Shown: positions 25,252 through 38,630, counted from the first letter of the stretch. The stretch is DNA of 64,000 nucleotides from Ricinus communis (GCF_019578655.1 NC_063265.1:11194501-11258500); one strand, 5' to 3'. The notes: generated by a model not told the origin, from the sequence alone. Program-made: numbers and translations.

Positions 25252-25916
25252 GGGGTGAGGTTAAGGCCACACCTCTTTTTGTTAACACCAAATTATAAAA
25301 TAAGAACTTGACAAATATGCCATTAATAAAAAAAAAAGTACGCGATATATCTTTTTTCTTTTTCCAAAACTACCCTTTTTTTTCTCCTTTTTTCCGTTTT
25401 ATAAAAAGAACTGTGTCTGTATTATCTCTGTCTTTCACTGTACCCATAGCAACATTTTATGGAAAGACGAAAATCTGAATTATGAAATATCACAGATCAC
25501 TAACTATACATTAAAAGGTTTAAATATGTTCAAATATGACATTTGTCATTTCAATCAAATAAAAATACCATAACTGATCAAATCTTACACGTTGACAAAA
25601 CTAATAAGGCAAAACAATTTGAATAAATAATAAAAAAATATTATATTACTGCATCAAAAAGCCAACCTAACCTATAAAAATAACAAAAACAACAAAATTT
25701 GAATCTGGTACTAAGCCTATAGATTCAGACACACATCCATCTTCAACTATGCTGGGCATGCAGTAAGTACTCTCATCACTTGCTTTAACTTATCTCATGT
25801 ATTTTACACGTTGACCAAAAAGATTATCTCATGTTTTTTTATTAATGGGCATTTTTGTCCAATTCTTATTTCATAATCTGGTCTTAACAAAAGGAGTGTG
25901 GCCTTAATCCCTCCCC
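25252..25916. mobile_element. 665 bp MITE with roughly 75 bp terminal inverted repeats
   Basis: The left end (25252 to about 25326), starting GGGGTGAGGTTAAGGCCACA, matches the reverse complement of the right end (about 25842-25916), which reads GGGGAGGGATTAAGGCCACA. The pairing continues through TTTTGTTAA, ACCA, ATTAT, AAATAAGAA and ATTAATAAAA with few mismatches. The heptamer AAAATTT directly abuts both ends (25245-25251 and 25917-25923) as a candidate target-site duplication. The interior is AT-rich and encodes nothing. Long inverted repeats without a transposase suggest a non-autonomous Mutator-like element, but that superfamily normally makes 9 bp duplications, so the class is not settled. 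Confidence 0.8.
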
Positions 25917-26538
25917 AAAATTTGGGAGATCTTTAAACCCTATAACATTCTTTCTGTCTCCCTTTCATCGTATGTTGTCTTTTGGAGAGAACAGAATGGA
26001 TAACAAATGTGAGGATCGGAAACATACGAGTATTTGTATATTTTTCTTTCTTTGATTTTTTTATTTTTGAATTCTTTTTCTTCTTTTGATTCGGTGCTGA
26101 AGAGAGATCAAAAAGAATTTATAATATATAATCTAAAATAGAAGAAATAAATAGAATAAGATTAGCAAGTTCATTAATCAATTGAAGTCCCAGCAATCCA
26201 GTGTTCATCAATAAAGAAAAATGTAAGTTCAATCTGAAAAAGCCTGAAAAAGATTTTAGGTACAAAAGCAATGAAATCTTCACATTGATCCTCCACTAAA
26301 GAATGATTGCACAACCAGATAAGATACTACTAGTGCTTGCTCCGCTAAAAGAACACAAAGTTGCCTTAAATCTATAAATTCTTTGTACATTCCAAAATTC
26401 CTCCTCCCTCCAATACAATCAAAGAATGTGAATTTTGCTATCCTAGATATTATACACTGATCGTGGTCATATGTGCAAAGCTGCTTCACTTGGACTGCCG
26501 AACTGGAATTTGTGTTTATGAAACCATTTTTCAACACA

Positions 26539-29500
26539 TCAAGCTTCAACATGCACACGCGTTTTAATAGGTTTGAGCTTGACCCCCAAACTCTCAGGTG
26601 AGAGAAGTTCTGGTGCTATACAAGAATGGCTTGAAGGACTAGCAGGGTTGGAGCCATTACTCGACGAGGAAGCAAAATGAGGTTGTCTGTGATATCCAAA
26701 TCCCATTAGATAGAGTTCCATTGGGATTACCATGGCGTATGGGTGCTCTTCTGTCACCAGTGAGCCACATGCCTGAACCTGACAACAAAAGATGGGGTTT
26801 TAGATGTTTTGGCAACAATGCAGCATGTGGGTGTCCCTGTGCATGTGCCAGCACGAATAGAAAACCTGACAACTCAAAGCTAAATCAGCATGCTCATAGA
26901 AGATAAACAACAGATGAATACCATCGTACCTCAACCAGGGCACAGCTTTTCTTGCCCATTTTGGCACACATATGCACAGACTCATCACGGAACTCGCTAC
27001 TTTCACCTACAAAAATGAGTGTCTTGCACCGCAACTCCTTTAAGCTGTCTGTAAGGTCATGTCTCCTGCACAAAAACTTGATATTTAGTTGATGATAGGA
27101 ATTTGTTATATGCGCATAACTTGGTTTAGATTTAACAGTACTTTCAGGTGATTTTTCCAACTATAGGAGATTTTCCGACTTCCTCCCATTACCAGACCGA
27201 GCATTAACAATGGAGAAGCTCAAATGAAAGCCAGAGAAAAAATGAAAAAGAAATGCAGATGATGAATTATATACAAAGAGAAGTGAGAACTCACTCATTA
27301 ATTGCTTGAAGAAAACGCATAACATTTAAACTTTGCCTCTCATCCAGCAACTGCAGGTAAGCATTAGTAAGGATCAGCATTAATTCATCAAATGAAAGAA
27401 GCATGAATGTATCTCATAATGGTTTGCAACAGATTGCTCTAAACAATGTAATGGTAGTTTTTGGTGTTCCCTGTTCTTACCCTTCTACAAGCATGAATTA
27501 TGTCTGATTCTGCACCATGCACACCACACCTAGTTTCCTATAATACGAATTTCAGTTGCAAGACATACTGAGATCAGAAGAAAACTTTCAAAGATTAATT
27601 CTAAATAGTTTACAAAAGAAACAAGTTCACTACTAGCACCTTACTGAAGTAACGCTGGATGAGACACTCCTTCAATATATCACACATACCGTAGAAGTAT
27701 AACAAATTCATTAACACCTGAAAAGACACATATGGAAAAGTCTAAGGCCTAATTCTCAAATGAAAAAAAAAAAAATCAAGTGTGCATGATTTATTCTTAT
27801 ACATACTTCATATACTCTAATGAAAGAATATATAACAGGTGGCGGCACAAACCATCATGAAAAATGCAGCTCTGCTTTAGATCAATTAACAGTTGGTTAA
27901 CTAGTCATAGTAGATATGAACACACACCCATATGTTGGCTGGCATATTCTTCTCTTTTTCTATATTTAGTTATCATAATAATATCTGTTAAACCTGTTTC
28001 CCTAGGGTCCAGAATAGTATCAGTTACAGATCCTGTAAGTGCTTTTAGTAGCATTCCTTATCCTCTTCTTTTTTATTTTTTCCCTTTTCTTTTTGACTGT
28101 ATGGTTGAGAGGTTCCCCCTCTTCATTTTTTATTAAATGTTCTCTTTGCCATTGACAAGTACTGACTTTAAGATGGGAACAAAACCTTATTATAAAGCCA
28201 CTCAGTCCATGAGGGTGCTTTACAAATAGGAGAAACAAGTATTAATCCAAGCACCCGTTCTTTGTATTTCATCTGCAACAGAAAGTAAAATAAACAAACA
28301 ACCAATTAGAGAAACAGATTAACAAAAGGGGCAACTGACTGGGTAACTAACTTTTGCCAACTTACTGCAAAAAGTGTCAGGATGTAAGCACCAGCTGTTA
28401 CGCCTAAGCACAAAACCTCTTTCAGCCTGGTTCAGAAAGCAGTTAAACCTTGAATAACTCATAAACATTGTATAAACCATAAATGACACCAGAAATGATA
28501 ATATACAGTCTCAATTAGCTACAAGATAAGCAAAATGGCGAAATACAATTTTGGCTGATATTGGAAGCCAGCCAGAATCATGTACTAGGTTCTTTTTATT
28601 TCTTAATTTTGTCAACTGTGTTCTTTAATAAAACATAGGGGCATCTAAAACTGGCTAACTGTAGTTAGGGAAATAAGTAACAGGTCAAGAAATGAAACTG
28701 AAGTTAAACCAGGACTTGCATATCATCCAAATTACATGGCAGCAATACATGTTCTCGTGTTCATATCATTGTACAGCTGATTATATCTGATAAAAGGTTT
28801 TGTAGAACCAAGGAAAACAACAAAGTTACCTGAAGAAATCGAGCACTTCAGCAACCTGGTCTGCTAAGTCATCCACACTAAGTAATGGAACATCTGAAGA
28901 AATGACATCAGCTCCCAACTGCAAGAATTCTTGAACAAAGGGTGGAAAGAGACTTTATTAGTTTCACTCACTAGTGAAGTGGGTCGGTGTGGTGCTGGGA
29001 AACCTAGGAAATGAAACAAAATTAAAACAGAAGGGCTATTCAACTCAGCTAAAGTAAAAGAATCTCCCAGACTGACCTCATGGCCCGGGGCATCAATATG
29101 GTAAATGCAGAAGTTATGAAGCAATAAAGAAGCTGCCTCTGGGCAAAAGAAGAGGCCTTGGAAACAAGACATGTCTGTAAATAACCAAAGAAAGAAAACT
29201 CACAAAAATCAGCAACACATTATTAAAATTCAGAATTCTTTGACTAGAAGGAATGCTCACAGAATTAGCAACAGTTGAAAAAAAAAAACTCAAATCATTA
29301 AAAACATGTATACAGCAAACTACGAGTCCCCATTATAGCTAAATTCAATGTGTTCATTAACCCAATCTCTTAACTGAAATGAAGTCATTGTTTACAAAAA
29401 CACACAAACTAGCACCAAACTTGAATCAAAATTGTCTAGTAAACTGAAATGCTATTCGATTTCAACAGATACCAAATAACCAAGCAAACCCATCAAAGTT

Positions 29501-29893
29501 ATCCCAAAAGGAAATGAGAGATTTAGTAGAGTAAGTACATACAATTGAGAGCAACATCTGGGTAAGTAATCAAAGCAGGCTTTTCTTGATCGCCACAAAC
29601 ATACACTGTAATTGAACCTCCACTTGTTTTCACTACATATTCCTGCAACAACAACAACAACCATTAGATTAACAAGAACCCAAAATAAAGCTCAAACTTT
29701 TATAACAGCCCAGGAAAAGGCAAAAGAAAGAAAAAAAATCCATCTTTGGTAAAAGATAAAATAACTAAAACAAGAAAAGGAAAAAGAAACAACTGACTTG
29801 GTCTTCTTGTTTAGTTTAGTTTAGTTTGGTTACCTTTCCTTCAAAAGGAAGCATGTTAATATCTATAGAAACCGAGTCACTTGACTCGCCCAT
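26539..29893 (-). CDS. NDL1: NDRG/NDL-family protein (pollen SF21-like)
   Basis: Plant N-MYC-downregulated-like proteins are alpha/beta-hydrolase-fold proteins without the catalytic triad. Arabidopsis NDL1-3 bind the G-protein beta subunit and affect auxin transport. Eleven coding exons can be followed from the ATG at 29893 ([12 protein letters not shown], then [16 protein letters not shown]). Family marks: [63 protein letters not shown], the elbow region [16 protein letters not shown] where no G-x-S-x-G nucleophile is present, [20 protein letters not shown], and the C-terminal [20 protein letters not shown]. The end, with a Ser/Pro-rich tail, is at 26539. No break was seen. The symbol is at subfamily level; NDL1, NDL2 and NDL3 cannot be separated by eye. 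Confidence 0.92.
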
Positions 29894-30149
29894 GACTCAG
29901 CTGTTTGCGCACACTCTCACTAACACCAATCAACACAGTAATAGTTTCAACTTTCTTCTTCTTGATTCTTTCTTGTTCTTGCTTGGCGTACTGGTTTTCC
30001 TTTTTTTTATTTTTTTGTCCCAGCTCCGCCAATGACAAAACTACCCCAGCAAAGATAATACAATTACATCTCCAGTTTCTCAATATGCAGATAATGACAA
30101 GTTTGCCCTGCATTTGGGTCATTGACTCCCTGAGATGAGCAACAAAAGG

Positions 30150-30160
30150 TGACCGTTAGG
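30150..30160 (-). promoter_or_regulatory. MSA-type element upstream of the NDL gene
   Basis: On the minus strand CCTAACGGTCA matches the M-phase-specific activator consensus YCYAACGGYYA at every position. It lies about 260 bp upstream of the NDL start codon. A second, imperfect AACGGTC core faces it in inverted orientation at about 30170-30176. MSA elements are bound by three-repeat MYB factors in G2/M genes; activity here is inferred. Confidence 0.35.
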
Positions 30161-30177
30161 GGATCCTAAAACGGTCG

Positions 30178-33100
30178 GTTGAGGGTATTATTGGACAAGA
30201 GAAAATAATGGGAAGGGGTAGCAAATTGTTAGGTGATACTTAAGCGACATCGTTTTAATAGGGGAATAAGGTGATTCTGGAGAGGTATCGAGACAGCTGT
30301 ATGCCACCTGGAAGCCGCATAGAGGATGGACCCAAGTGAGTTAATTCCATATCCTAGTGCGCCAGCGCATCACTGCCTATGCTTACTCACCTCTTCTAGC
30401 CCTTACTCTTTCTTCTCTTCAATGAGTTGTCCTTTTCTTCCTTCTTTTTTTTTTCTTCTTAATTGGTTGAGCCAATGTGCTACACAATTAAAAATAATTA
30501 TTCATTATTCTCATTATAAAATTGAGACTATGGATATAGATATTTATATTTAAAATTTTCATAATTTTTACATATTAAAATACCACCAAATTACTCTCTT
30601 CTATTACTTATTTAAACCCTATAAAAAAAATCATATCATATGTACATTATATTATGGCCAATTTAGTGCTAGTCTAATACATGTATTGAGTTGAAAGAAA
30701 TTAGAAACATGAATTATCCACTTTATTAGTTTTATTTTATTTGGACACTGAGTAATAAGAGGGAGAGATAATTAAATATTTAATATTTAAATTTATTAAA
30801 AAATGACAATCAAGTGGTTAAACTTTTAAAACTAATAATTAAGTATAGCAATATGTAAGAAAAATAACAAAATATTATTTTTTAATATATTATATTATAA
30901 ATACCGATGTAAATTTTTTAATATTAAATAAGATGAAAAGTAAGAGACATGTAGTAAAAATGTGTTGTAAACACAAAAAAAATAATAAACTTATCAACAA
31001 TATCATTAGAGTTTTATGGAATATAATAAATATTATAATTTATTAATTAGAAATTAAGAATTAAGACTAGATTAACAAATGTTAGAGAAAAAGAATTATA
31101 TCCTAAAACTGCATCATTAATTAACCCACTTTAATTTTTCACATATTTACAATTAAATATTTATAGTTTGGTAAAAACACTAAACTACCAATCTAAATAG
31201 TTAGAATGATAGAATGAAATGGGAGCAACGCCAAATGCCAAAATAAGTGAACCCAATGATAAGTGGGTCCACTATCCGGGAAGACAACTTACTCACCATC
31301 ATTCGCCAACTTACTCACTTTTTTTCTTTTTTTCAACAGATAAACGAAAAAAATGAAAACGCGTTTTGAAACGACAATCACGGGCACTGCACTCTTCTGG
31401 GCCAATCCAATCTTTTATTATTAATTTATTTGTTTTTCTACTGATATTATTTGTCGGAACATACTTGTACTAAATTTGTCCATACATATATATATCAAAT
31501 ATCATTATAATTTTATTTTATTTTTATTTAGTCCTTTGTTTTACTTATTTTGTTTGATAAAGATGTGCTCTGCTCCACCATTTTCTTTTTTTTCTTTTAA
31601 AGAAAAACCTGTATACGACAATTAGAGTGTTTCTTTGGTTGGGTTTTCTCAAGGCACAGTACAAAAGGAAGCCGATTGCATTGGATATTCGGTTACTAGC
31701 AAAAAGAAATAAGAATAATTAAATATGAGTTTTGAAACACTCATTATTATACACTTTTGTTTTGTTTTTTTTAAGCACATTTTGTTCCTCGTATTTATAT
31801 GTTGTCTTGACCACTTCTTCATGTGTTTAAATATATACTGACCTGTCTATAAATTTCAAGTTTATATAAATATATTCTTCCAAGTCTAGTATACACAAAC
31901 TTAAATATGAAAAGACTGAACTTGTATACTTCATAATATTATTATTTTCTAAGACTTGATTGACAAACTCAGGTCTCTTCAAAAATTAAGTTTAGTCCAA
32001 GGCTTCAAAAACTCAAATACAAGCCTTAATTTCTTTTAAATATATTTAATATCGTTTCGTCAAATAATCATTCTAGATTACTAAATTAAAAAAATATTAG
32101 TTCAAAACTTTTAAGGTAGCGATTTGTCATATATTAAAGCACATAAAGATTGTCAAAAAATTAAAGGAGAATTTCATTAAACTAACATGTGATTTAATGT
32201 ATTTTCATTTTAAGATGTTGCGGTTTACTTTTTGTCACTTTGGTATATGGTAAATATGATCGTTAAAAGATTATGATGTGACATGTAATAATTAATATTC
32301 TTTCAATTGCCACGTTAACACCTACTAATGGTGTAGTGTAATTTGGTCATTATTTGCTAAGAATCACATTCACAGCATTGCCAAAATGATAAAAAATAAA
32401 TCACAAATTCTAAATTGAAAATTCATTAGACTGTATGGTAGTTTATTGAAGTTTTTATAAGAATTAATATGAGAGACTAAAATATTCCACAGAACAAATA
32501 TTGGTAACAGACAGCATGTGCTTTTTTTCTGGTTATCTCATACTCTACGGATGAAGACAATTTTAGAGAGGGATAAAAAATGTAATTTGTAAAGAAATAG
32601 GGAAGAAAGTATATAATAGAATAGGAGAAAGAGATTTAAAATTGTCCCTAAATTATTATAAAAGTGGTGGAAAGCTAGTCATTATTTATTATTTACTTAA
32701 AATAGGTATTATAAATGGACCATAAAATTTGAGGTTGTGAATGAATAAATTAGAAGTTTCCAAATGAGTTCTGATGCCATTTTAAGATAGGAAAGACGGA
32801 GCTCGCAGCCTGTTTATTATATACTAATATTATTATTTACCCTTTTTTACTGCCTTATAAGTAAATTTCCCCTTGTACACAGAAGACTCGCCGGCCTCTT
32901 CATTTCTTTTTCTTTTTCTTTTCTTTTCTGATTCAATTGGAATAAGCAATCTCTTAAGTATGACGAATATTTCATTGTGAATAGCTAAATTCATTTAAAC
33001 TTCTAAAGCTACAGTCTGAACACAAGGATATATAAGTTATCAGCCAAAGGACCAAGCTGTCCAAAAGTTGTTTCTCAGCTGGTATGGTCAGATCTTGCCA

Positions 33101-33232
33101 ATATACAAGTAAGTACATACTCTATGTTCGAGCATTGTTTATGGGGGGCTGCATAGACAAGTGAATGTCATTGTGGGAAAAAGAGCTAAGGCCCAATATC
33201 AAACTCAAGCAAAAGGACTGCTCTCACATCAT
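30178..33232. other. AT-rich intergenic region
   Basis: About 3 kb of AT-rich DNA with no convincing gene, tRNA or structured repeat. The only longer open frames are short and of low complexity. Confidence 0.6.
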
Positions 33233-33368
33233 TTAACCTGGCTGTTTAGCTAGCACAGCATCAGGTGCAGCACCCAGAAACAAGTAAGGAAAAATGGCAA
33301 TGCTCTTATTTTTCATTTGCTCCAAGAAGATAAAAAAGACTGACCAACCTCCACTAGCTTCTTTTGTT
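33233..33368 (-). other. Possible terminal coding exon, unassigned
   Basis: On the minus strand a pyrimidine-rich stretch ending in TAG at 33369-33370 is followed by an open frame of about 45 codons ending in TAA at 33235-33233. It has a plausible composition (includes GGWSVFFIFLEQM and PYLFLGAAPDAVLA). I found no clear upstream exon between 33.4 and 35.1 kb, so it may be non-coding or a relic. Confidence 0.2.
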
Positions 33369-35181
33369 CTAAATTAGAGACAGAAATTGCTGCTGTTGAG
33401 ATTGGAATTCAGAATAACAGCCTCATATTTACCATAAGCCTCTAAAGTACAACTACCTATCACTCGTATCATTTTTTATAAGCAGGATTATTCTACTCAT
33501 GTGGATTTTCAAACAGCAACGTAATATGGTGAGCGATAAATGGTTTAGCTGTTCTGTTTACTCTTCAATGTCGAAACTTGTCTGATTGTCTGGAAAACAC
33601 ACATATTTAGATTCAATGTACGATTTAGATGCTCAAGTGAGAAGCATTTAAAGCATACATATGGTTCAATGATAAATTAACATCACTTGAACTTGACAGT
33701 GAGCAACTAGCTGGGAGTTTTATGCATCACCTAAGATAGTATCTAAGCATTTAGAGACAGCAGTATCTAATAAAATGTGTTTCAGTATCTAATCATTCGA
33801 TAGCAAGCAGAAAGCTGAGTTTCCATCATATGGTCTTTCACATTACCCGTTCATTTATTTCTCACATTTTAAATGAACCCAATAGACAGGACAATGACAG
33901 CATTTTAACGGGCCTAGCAACAGAGTAGCAAAATCTAACACTTTGATACAGCATTCAATTTTTTAGTATGGAGTTATGAAGCAAAGAGGCTCGCATCAAG
34001 CTTCACAGACACCTAAGGTGGGGGATCTTATTCAGATGATAAACTGAAGTAGAAAAGCAGACATGCCAGTGTACTGATATATGTTTACATATCTTGACAT
34101 AAACATCATCTTGAAACAGGAAATGCAAATAAGAGACAAGAAATCTGAAAATGGTCTAATTAATGAAAGGCTGCTAACCTGCTACAAGCTTGAAATAAGA
34201 CTAACAAATTCAAGAAAAGAGCACCTGAAAAATTACACGTGCTGTTGAAAACTGGGATAAAAATGCAATTGCAAAGAGCAAAGTGTCCAAGAGAACACTG
34301 ATATTTCCCCTGCCGAGTTCGTGCAGAATCATAACCTAGAACAGGATCTAGACAGAGAACCAGCTGGAAATGTCTACATACAGGTATACCATGCTGCATT
34401 AGGAGAGGCCATAAGCCCAGAATCTGTCTAGGCTGCCTACATAGAGACATCATTGGCATAAAAACACAAAATATCCCAGCAAAATTTAATAATTGATACT
34501 TATTACTCAGCCATGCTAAAAAAATAAATGGTAAAAGTTAAGAATCAAGTTAGAATTTCATACCAAGATCCATCAACCGCAGATTTTAAATGCCGAAACT
34601 GGATTATTAGCATTCTTTTAAGTTCCTTTTCCAGCATTATGGTATGAGCAATCATTATATCTTATATGAATTCCAAGCATTCTCTAATCTGAAAATTCTT
34701 TCCCTGCAACACAGAGGTATCAATCTCAAACAAATAGAAAATCAACAAGAATTCTGTCAGCGATTATTGAAATGATTCTAGGAAAAGAAGCACATGCTTA
34801 TGACCAAGACAACTTGCTATGGAGTGACCATTAAGGAGGTTTCAACTCAAAAAACTAATGAATAAAGATGTGCTATATGCTGCATGTCGAGGGAACAGAA
34901 TCCGACCACAAATAAAAAACCTTCAAGCATTAACTTAAGTCTTGTGTTGATAATGGATATTTAAACGAACCAGTGAAGAAAAGGTAGCGGACAATTTATG
35001 GAGGGTATATAGCCAGCTATGAACACGAAATTGTATCAATTCAATTGCTCAAGTAACTCAACAGGGCAAAAAGAAGAAAGGAAAAACTGTTCAATCAAAG
35101 TAGGTGTAATCAATCACATAATCAATAAAAATCACAACTCCTAACTGTTCTGTTAGCACTCAAAGAAAAATTTCTGAGTCT
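33369..35181. other. Region downstream of the DUF868 gene
   Basis: Intermediate base composition and no supported coding region. The part next to 35182 is probably the 3' UTR of the DUF868 gene. An open minus-strand frame at 34160-34459 looks like transcribed non-coding or chance sequence, with no family motif. Confidence 0.4.
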
Positions 35182-36081
35182 CTATTCATTCTTCCAAGCA
35201 TACAAAATCAATGAAAAACCGAGATTTTGTGATTTGGAATCCAGAAATCTCTGTGAGAAGGACCATGGTAACACATTTGGATCTGAAAGTGGTTGACTAG
35301 ACCATAACTTCTCAGCTGAGAGGCATGTCTTGAACATAAAAACAGCATTCCCAACCGATGAGCCAAAGAGCCAGTTATGAACATCCCAAAGAACTTCTAC
35401 TGCTAGCCCATCAACCAATATGGTATGATTCCCTCGGAACTTCCACCGCAGCCGCTTCACTTGCATCACAGTCTTACAGTCCACTCGAACTACAAGGCAT
35501 GGATCACTAACACCAATTGTGTCACATTCAATCACAAGATCATGAACTTGACCATTGTCAGAAAACTGAGCCTTGGTGCTAAACACCCTCTTCCCAAAAA
35601 CATGTTCTCTCTTTGAGACAAAAACAGCAGTCGAAGAAATAGGGGCGGCACTAGTTTTCTTGAAAGCTTCTTTTCTCATATCGCCAAGAAGAAGGACCAT
35701 TTGCCTGTCGACAACAACACCTACATAAAATGCCTCTAGTGGTTCAGGACCAGATCCAAATTTAGCTGATGAAAGGTCCCAATAGATGTCAATTTTACAA
35801 GAATAGGCTTCTAAACTCTTAGACCCTTTTCTTTTCGAGAACAACCAGGGCTTAATGTCAACCTTGCATAAACACTGATTAGCAGAATCATCCATTCCAA
35901 CACTTAAGCCTTGACCCATCAAATTCTTACTCCAAGTAATAGTGATCAAGCAAGAACGGCCTCGAATTCGACATTGATACACACAAGTTACTAAATTCTG
36001 TGCATTTTTACTAGTATTTGAAGATGAAGAATCTGCTACTTGTACCCCATTTTCACCAAAGCAAGAAGGAAAATCTCTCAT
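35182..36081 (-). CDS. DUF868 family protein
   Basis: Member of a plant-specific family of unknown function (DUF868, PF05910). The ATG at 36081 is chosen because the protein then begins MRDFPSCFGENGVQVADSSS, the conserved start of the family. It gives 299 residues in one exon, a normal size. Family marks: LVTCVYQCRIRGRSCLITIT, WSKNLMGQGLSVG, EAFYVGVVVDRQMVLLLGD, VRVDCKTVMQVKRLRWKFRG and VEVLWDVHNWLFG. The frame stays open upstream of this ATG to about 36150, but without another ATG, so an upstream extension would need an earlier exon. No signal peptide or membrane segment is evident. The biochemical role is unknown. Confidence 0.93.
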   Translation of the reverse strand: MRDFPSCFGENGVQVADSSSSNTSKNAQNLVTCVYQCRIRGRSCLITITWSKNLMGQGLSVGMDDSANQCLCKVDIKPWLFSKRKGSKSLEAYSCKIDIYWDLSSAKFGSGPEPLEAFYVGVVVDRQMVLLLGDMRKEAFKKTSAAPISSTAVFVSKREHVFGKRVFSTKAQFSDNGQVHDLVIECDTIGVSDPCLVVRVDCKTVMQVKRLRWKFRGNHTILVDGLAVEVLWDVHNWLFGSSVGNAVFMFKTCLSAEKLWSSQPLSDPNVLPWSFSQRFLDSKSQNLGFSLILYAWKNE

Positions 36082-36900
36082 CTTTTCAACAAAAAGACTC
36101 CAATTCACTACTGTAGAACACTCACTTGGGTCTTTCCTCAAACACTCGAGTTCAATTTCGCATCTAAAATTAATACAATAAAAAAAAAAACCTCAGAAAT
36201 GGAGCAAACAGTAAACAAAAAGAAAAAAGTTAACACAAGAAATAAATAGCTCTTGCCTCAAAGATTCATCTCAAAAATGGTACAAAATCTGAAACTCAAG
36301 TCTTTATTCCATCTGGGTATCTTCTACTTTGATGCATCACTAGGAGAAAAGAAAACAGCGATCAATTGGAGAAGGAGAGAGAAGGCAAATCTAAATTGAA
36401 TCGAAGACAAAATTGAGGAATGTAAGTGGTAAAGTAACTGACGAAAGAAGCAGACAAAAAGTAGACTGATTTCACTGTCAATGCCATCTCCAACAATAAA
36501 TAATTAAGTAAAAACTTCAACTTTATTAAAACAAAAAAGAAAAACATCAATCCAAAATTGAAAAAGAAAAAGAAAAAAAATATCCAAATATGCAATACCT
36601 CTCAAGAAAGCGACAGGCTAAATAGGCAAGGGAACAAGAAAAAGGGCAAAACTTTGAAAGAAATAGCAACTCTGTATTGCTGGAAAGGCTGGTGGTTTGA
36701 AGATTACTCAACACTGAGAAAGGGAAAAAGGGCATTACTTTGTCTTTCTCTCTCTAAAAAATCACCTTTTTTTTTTTTAACCTGACAAGTATTCACATGT
36801 AAATAGAAGAGAAGAGACCGTAACATTTACAACCAGAGAAAAGAAAGAGAAAGAAAGAAACTGACTTTGAGACCTCCCTTCATTCATGAAACATAATTAA
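36082..36900 (-). promoter_or_regulatory. Leader and promoter region of the DUF868 gene
   Basis: Probably 5' UTR (possibly with a leader intron between about 36170 and 36600) followed by promoter sequence. It contains A-rich and GA-rich tracts and no coding region of its own that I can support. Confidence 0.4.
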
Positions 36901-37110
36901 TGCGGTTTAAGGTTAAGACCGTATATTTATAAGTTCATTATACTTCCATTTCTTAAATATATGAAATAATCAATCAGTTAATTAATTATCTTAATGAAGC
37001 TGGTTGTTTATTGTGGGATCATTTCAAACAAGTTAATGTAAGCACGTTGACATATTTAATTGTATTTAAACATCCTTAATTAACATTCTTTTTGGTTGCT
37101 TTTATTGAGA

Positions 37111-37114
<4 letters not shown>

Positions 37115-37157
<43 letters not shown>
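37115..37157. repeat. (TA)n microsatellite
   Basis: A pure AT dinucleotide run of about 43 bp in AT-rich intergenic DNA. Confidence 0.95.
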
Positions 37158-37160
<3 letters not shown>

Positions 37161-38300
37161 TAAAAAAAATTTATTTAAATTTAGTATATTTTTTAACTGT
37201 TGATTGACATATATATTTATTAATTTTAAATAATATAATAAATATCAGTTATTAATATCAAAATATAAAATATTCATATTTCATTCATTTATTATAATAT
37301 ATGGGCTAAACCCATATAAAAAATTTTAAAATATATTTATCTAATAGCATTACAGTCCTAGAATCTCAATCTGGCCGGTAAAATAAGTCATATAAGTATA
37401 TAGATTTTTTTTTTTGTTTTTCAAGATAATAGATTTATTTTCTTTTTTGATTTGTTGAATGTTAGATTTATTTATAATAATGATTACATATAATATTGAA
37501 AAGATTAAGTAGAAACTAGTTGATATATATAATTATAAATTATTATTTTTTTGTTTTGTAATAAAATTTTGGGAAAAATCAAGAGGAAATACTAATAATT
37601 TTATCTACAAAGCCTACCTCTATGAACTTTCTAATAAATTCCTCTATAAAAAGTCCCTTTATATGAAGTTTCTCTTATAGTACAAAGGAGGTGTTTTTTT
37701 ATGACAAAATTGTTTTTAAGTACTTAAATTTTGAATTCAAATTATAGAAATTTGGTTTTTAGTGAAAAAAAAGAAAAGAAAAAAGAAAGACAGCAACAAA
37801 TCTAAATTTATCTTTAGGGCCCACAATGCCTCTATGTTTTAATTAATTTCCATATTTCTCCATTTCTTTTATTTAGCTTTTCAATTATAAATTACGATGC
37901 TTTTATTTTTGCTACTTATTTTATTCCAAGAATCACTAAACACAAATCCTGGCGAAGATAATTCTTTGTCTAGTAACTATCACGCTTTCATGTAATTGGT
38001 CAACTTTTCTCCTTGAGAATAGAACGATGAAAAGGTGGTTCTCACGCAGATTCAGAGCGCGTGTGACATAATGGATGGCTTCTGTTCCAAGGACACATCA
38101 ATTTAACTGATTAGTGGTAATAATTACTTTTTAAAGGAATAAAGACGTGGTGTTCACGTGCATCTGTCCGTGGTCAGTTTTGTGCGTTACAGCCCATCTT
38201 ACTTCAGTTTACTTTGGGCCTTCTTTCAAGCCCACAAGTTATCTGTTAATTTGATTCTTAATTTCAACATTTAGAGTAAAATCAGTATTTAATCACACAC

Positions 38301-38630
38301 TTAAAACTAAATAAAATTTATAACTGTAAATAAATTATAACTTAATAAAAATTTAATGTTATAATTTTTTTAAATTTTATATTTAATATTATTAATGAAA
38401 TGACAGTAGTCAATAATAAAATAAAATACAAATATTTTATCATCTTATAAATAAAATTTATGAGACAAAACAATATTACCGTAACATAAAATATAACATA
38501 ATATATATTTTTAATTTATATATATATAAATATTATTATATAGAGAGATAGTTTTTTAAAATAAAACTTAAAAAACGTATAACTTATTATAATTGAGAGT
38601 TCATTTCTATTTTTTAATTGATCCAAATTG
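38301..38630. repeat. Dispersed repeat, copy A
   Basis: Begins TTAAAACTAAATAAAATTTA and shares an ordered series of blocks with 40589-40881 in the same orientation: GATTATAATTTAATA-like, ATTTAATATT, ATGAAAT, CAATAATA, ATCTTATA, TATGAGA, ATAACATA, then TTCATTTCTATT and AATTGATCCAAAT-like. It is diverged and non-coding. Confidence 0.55.
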
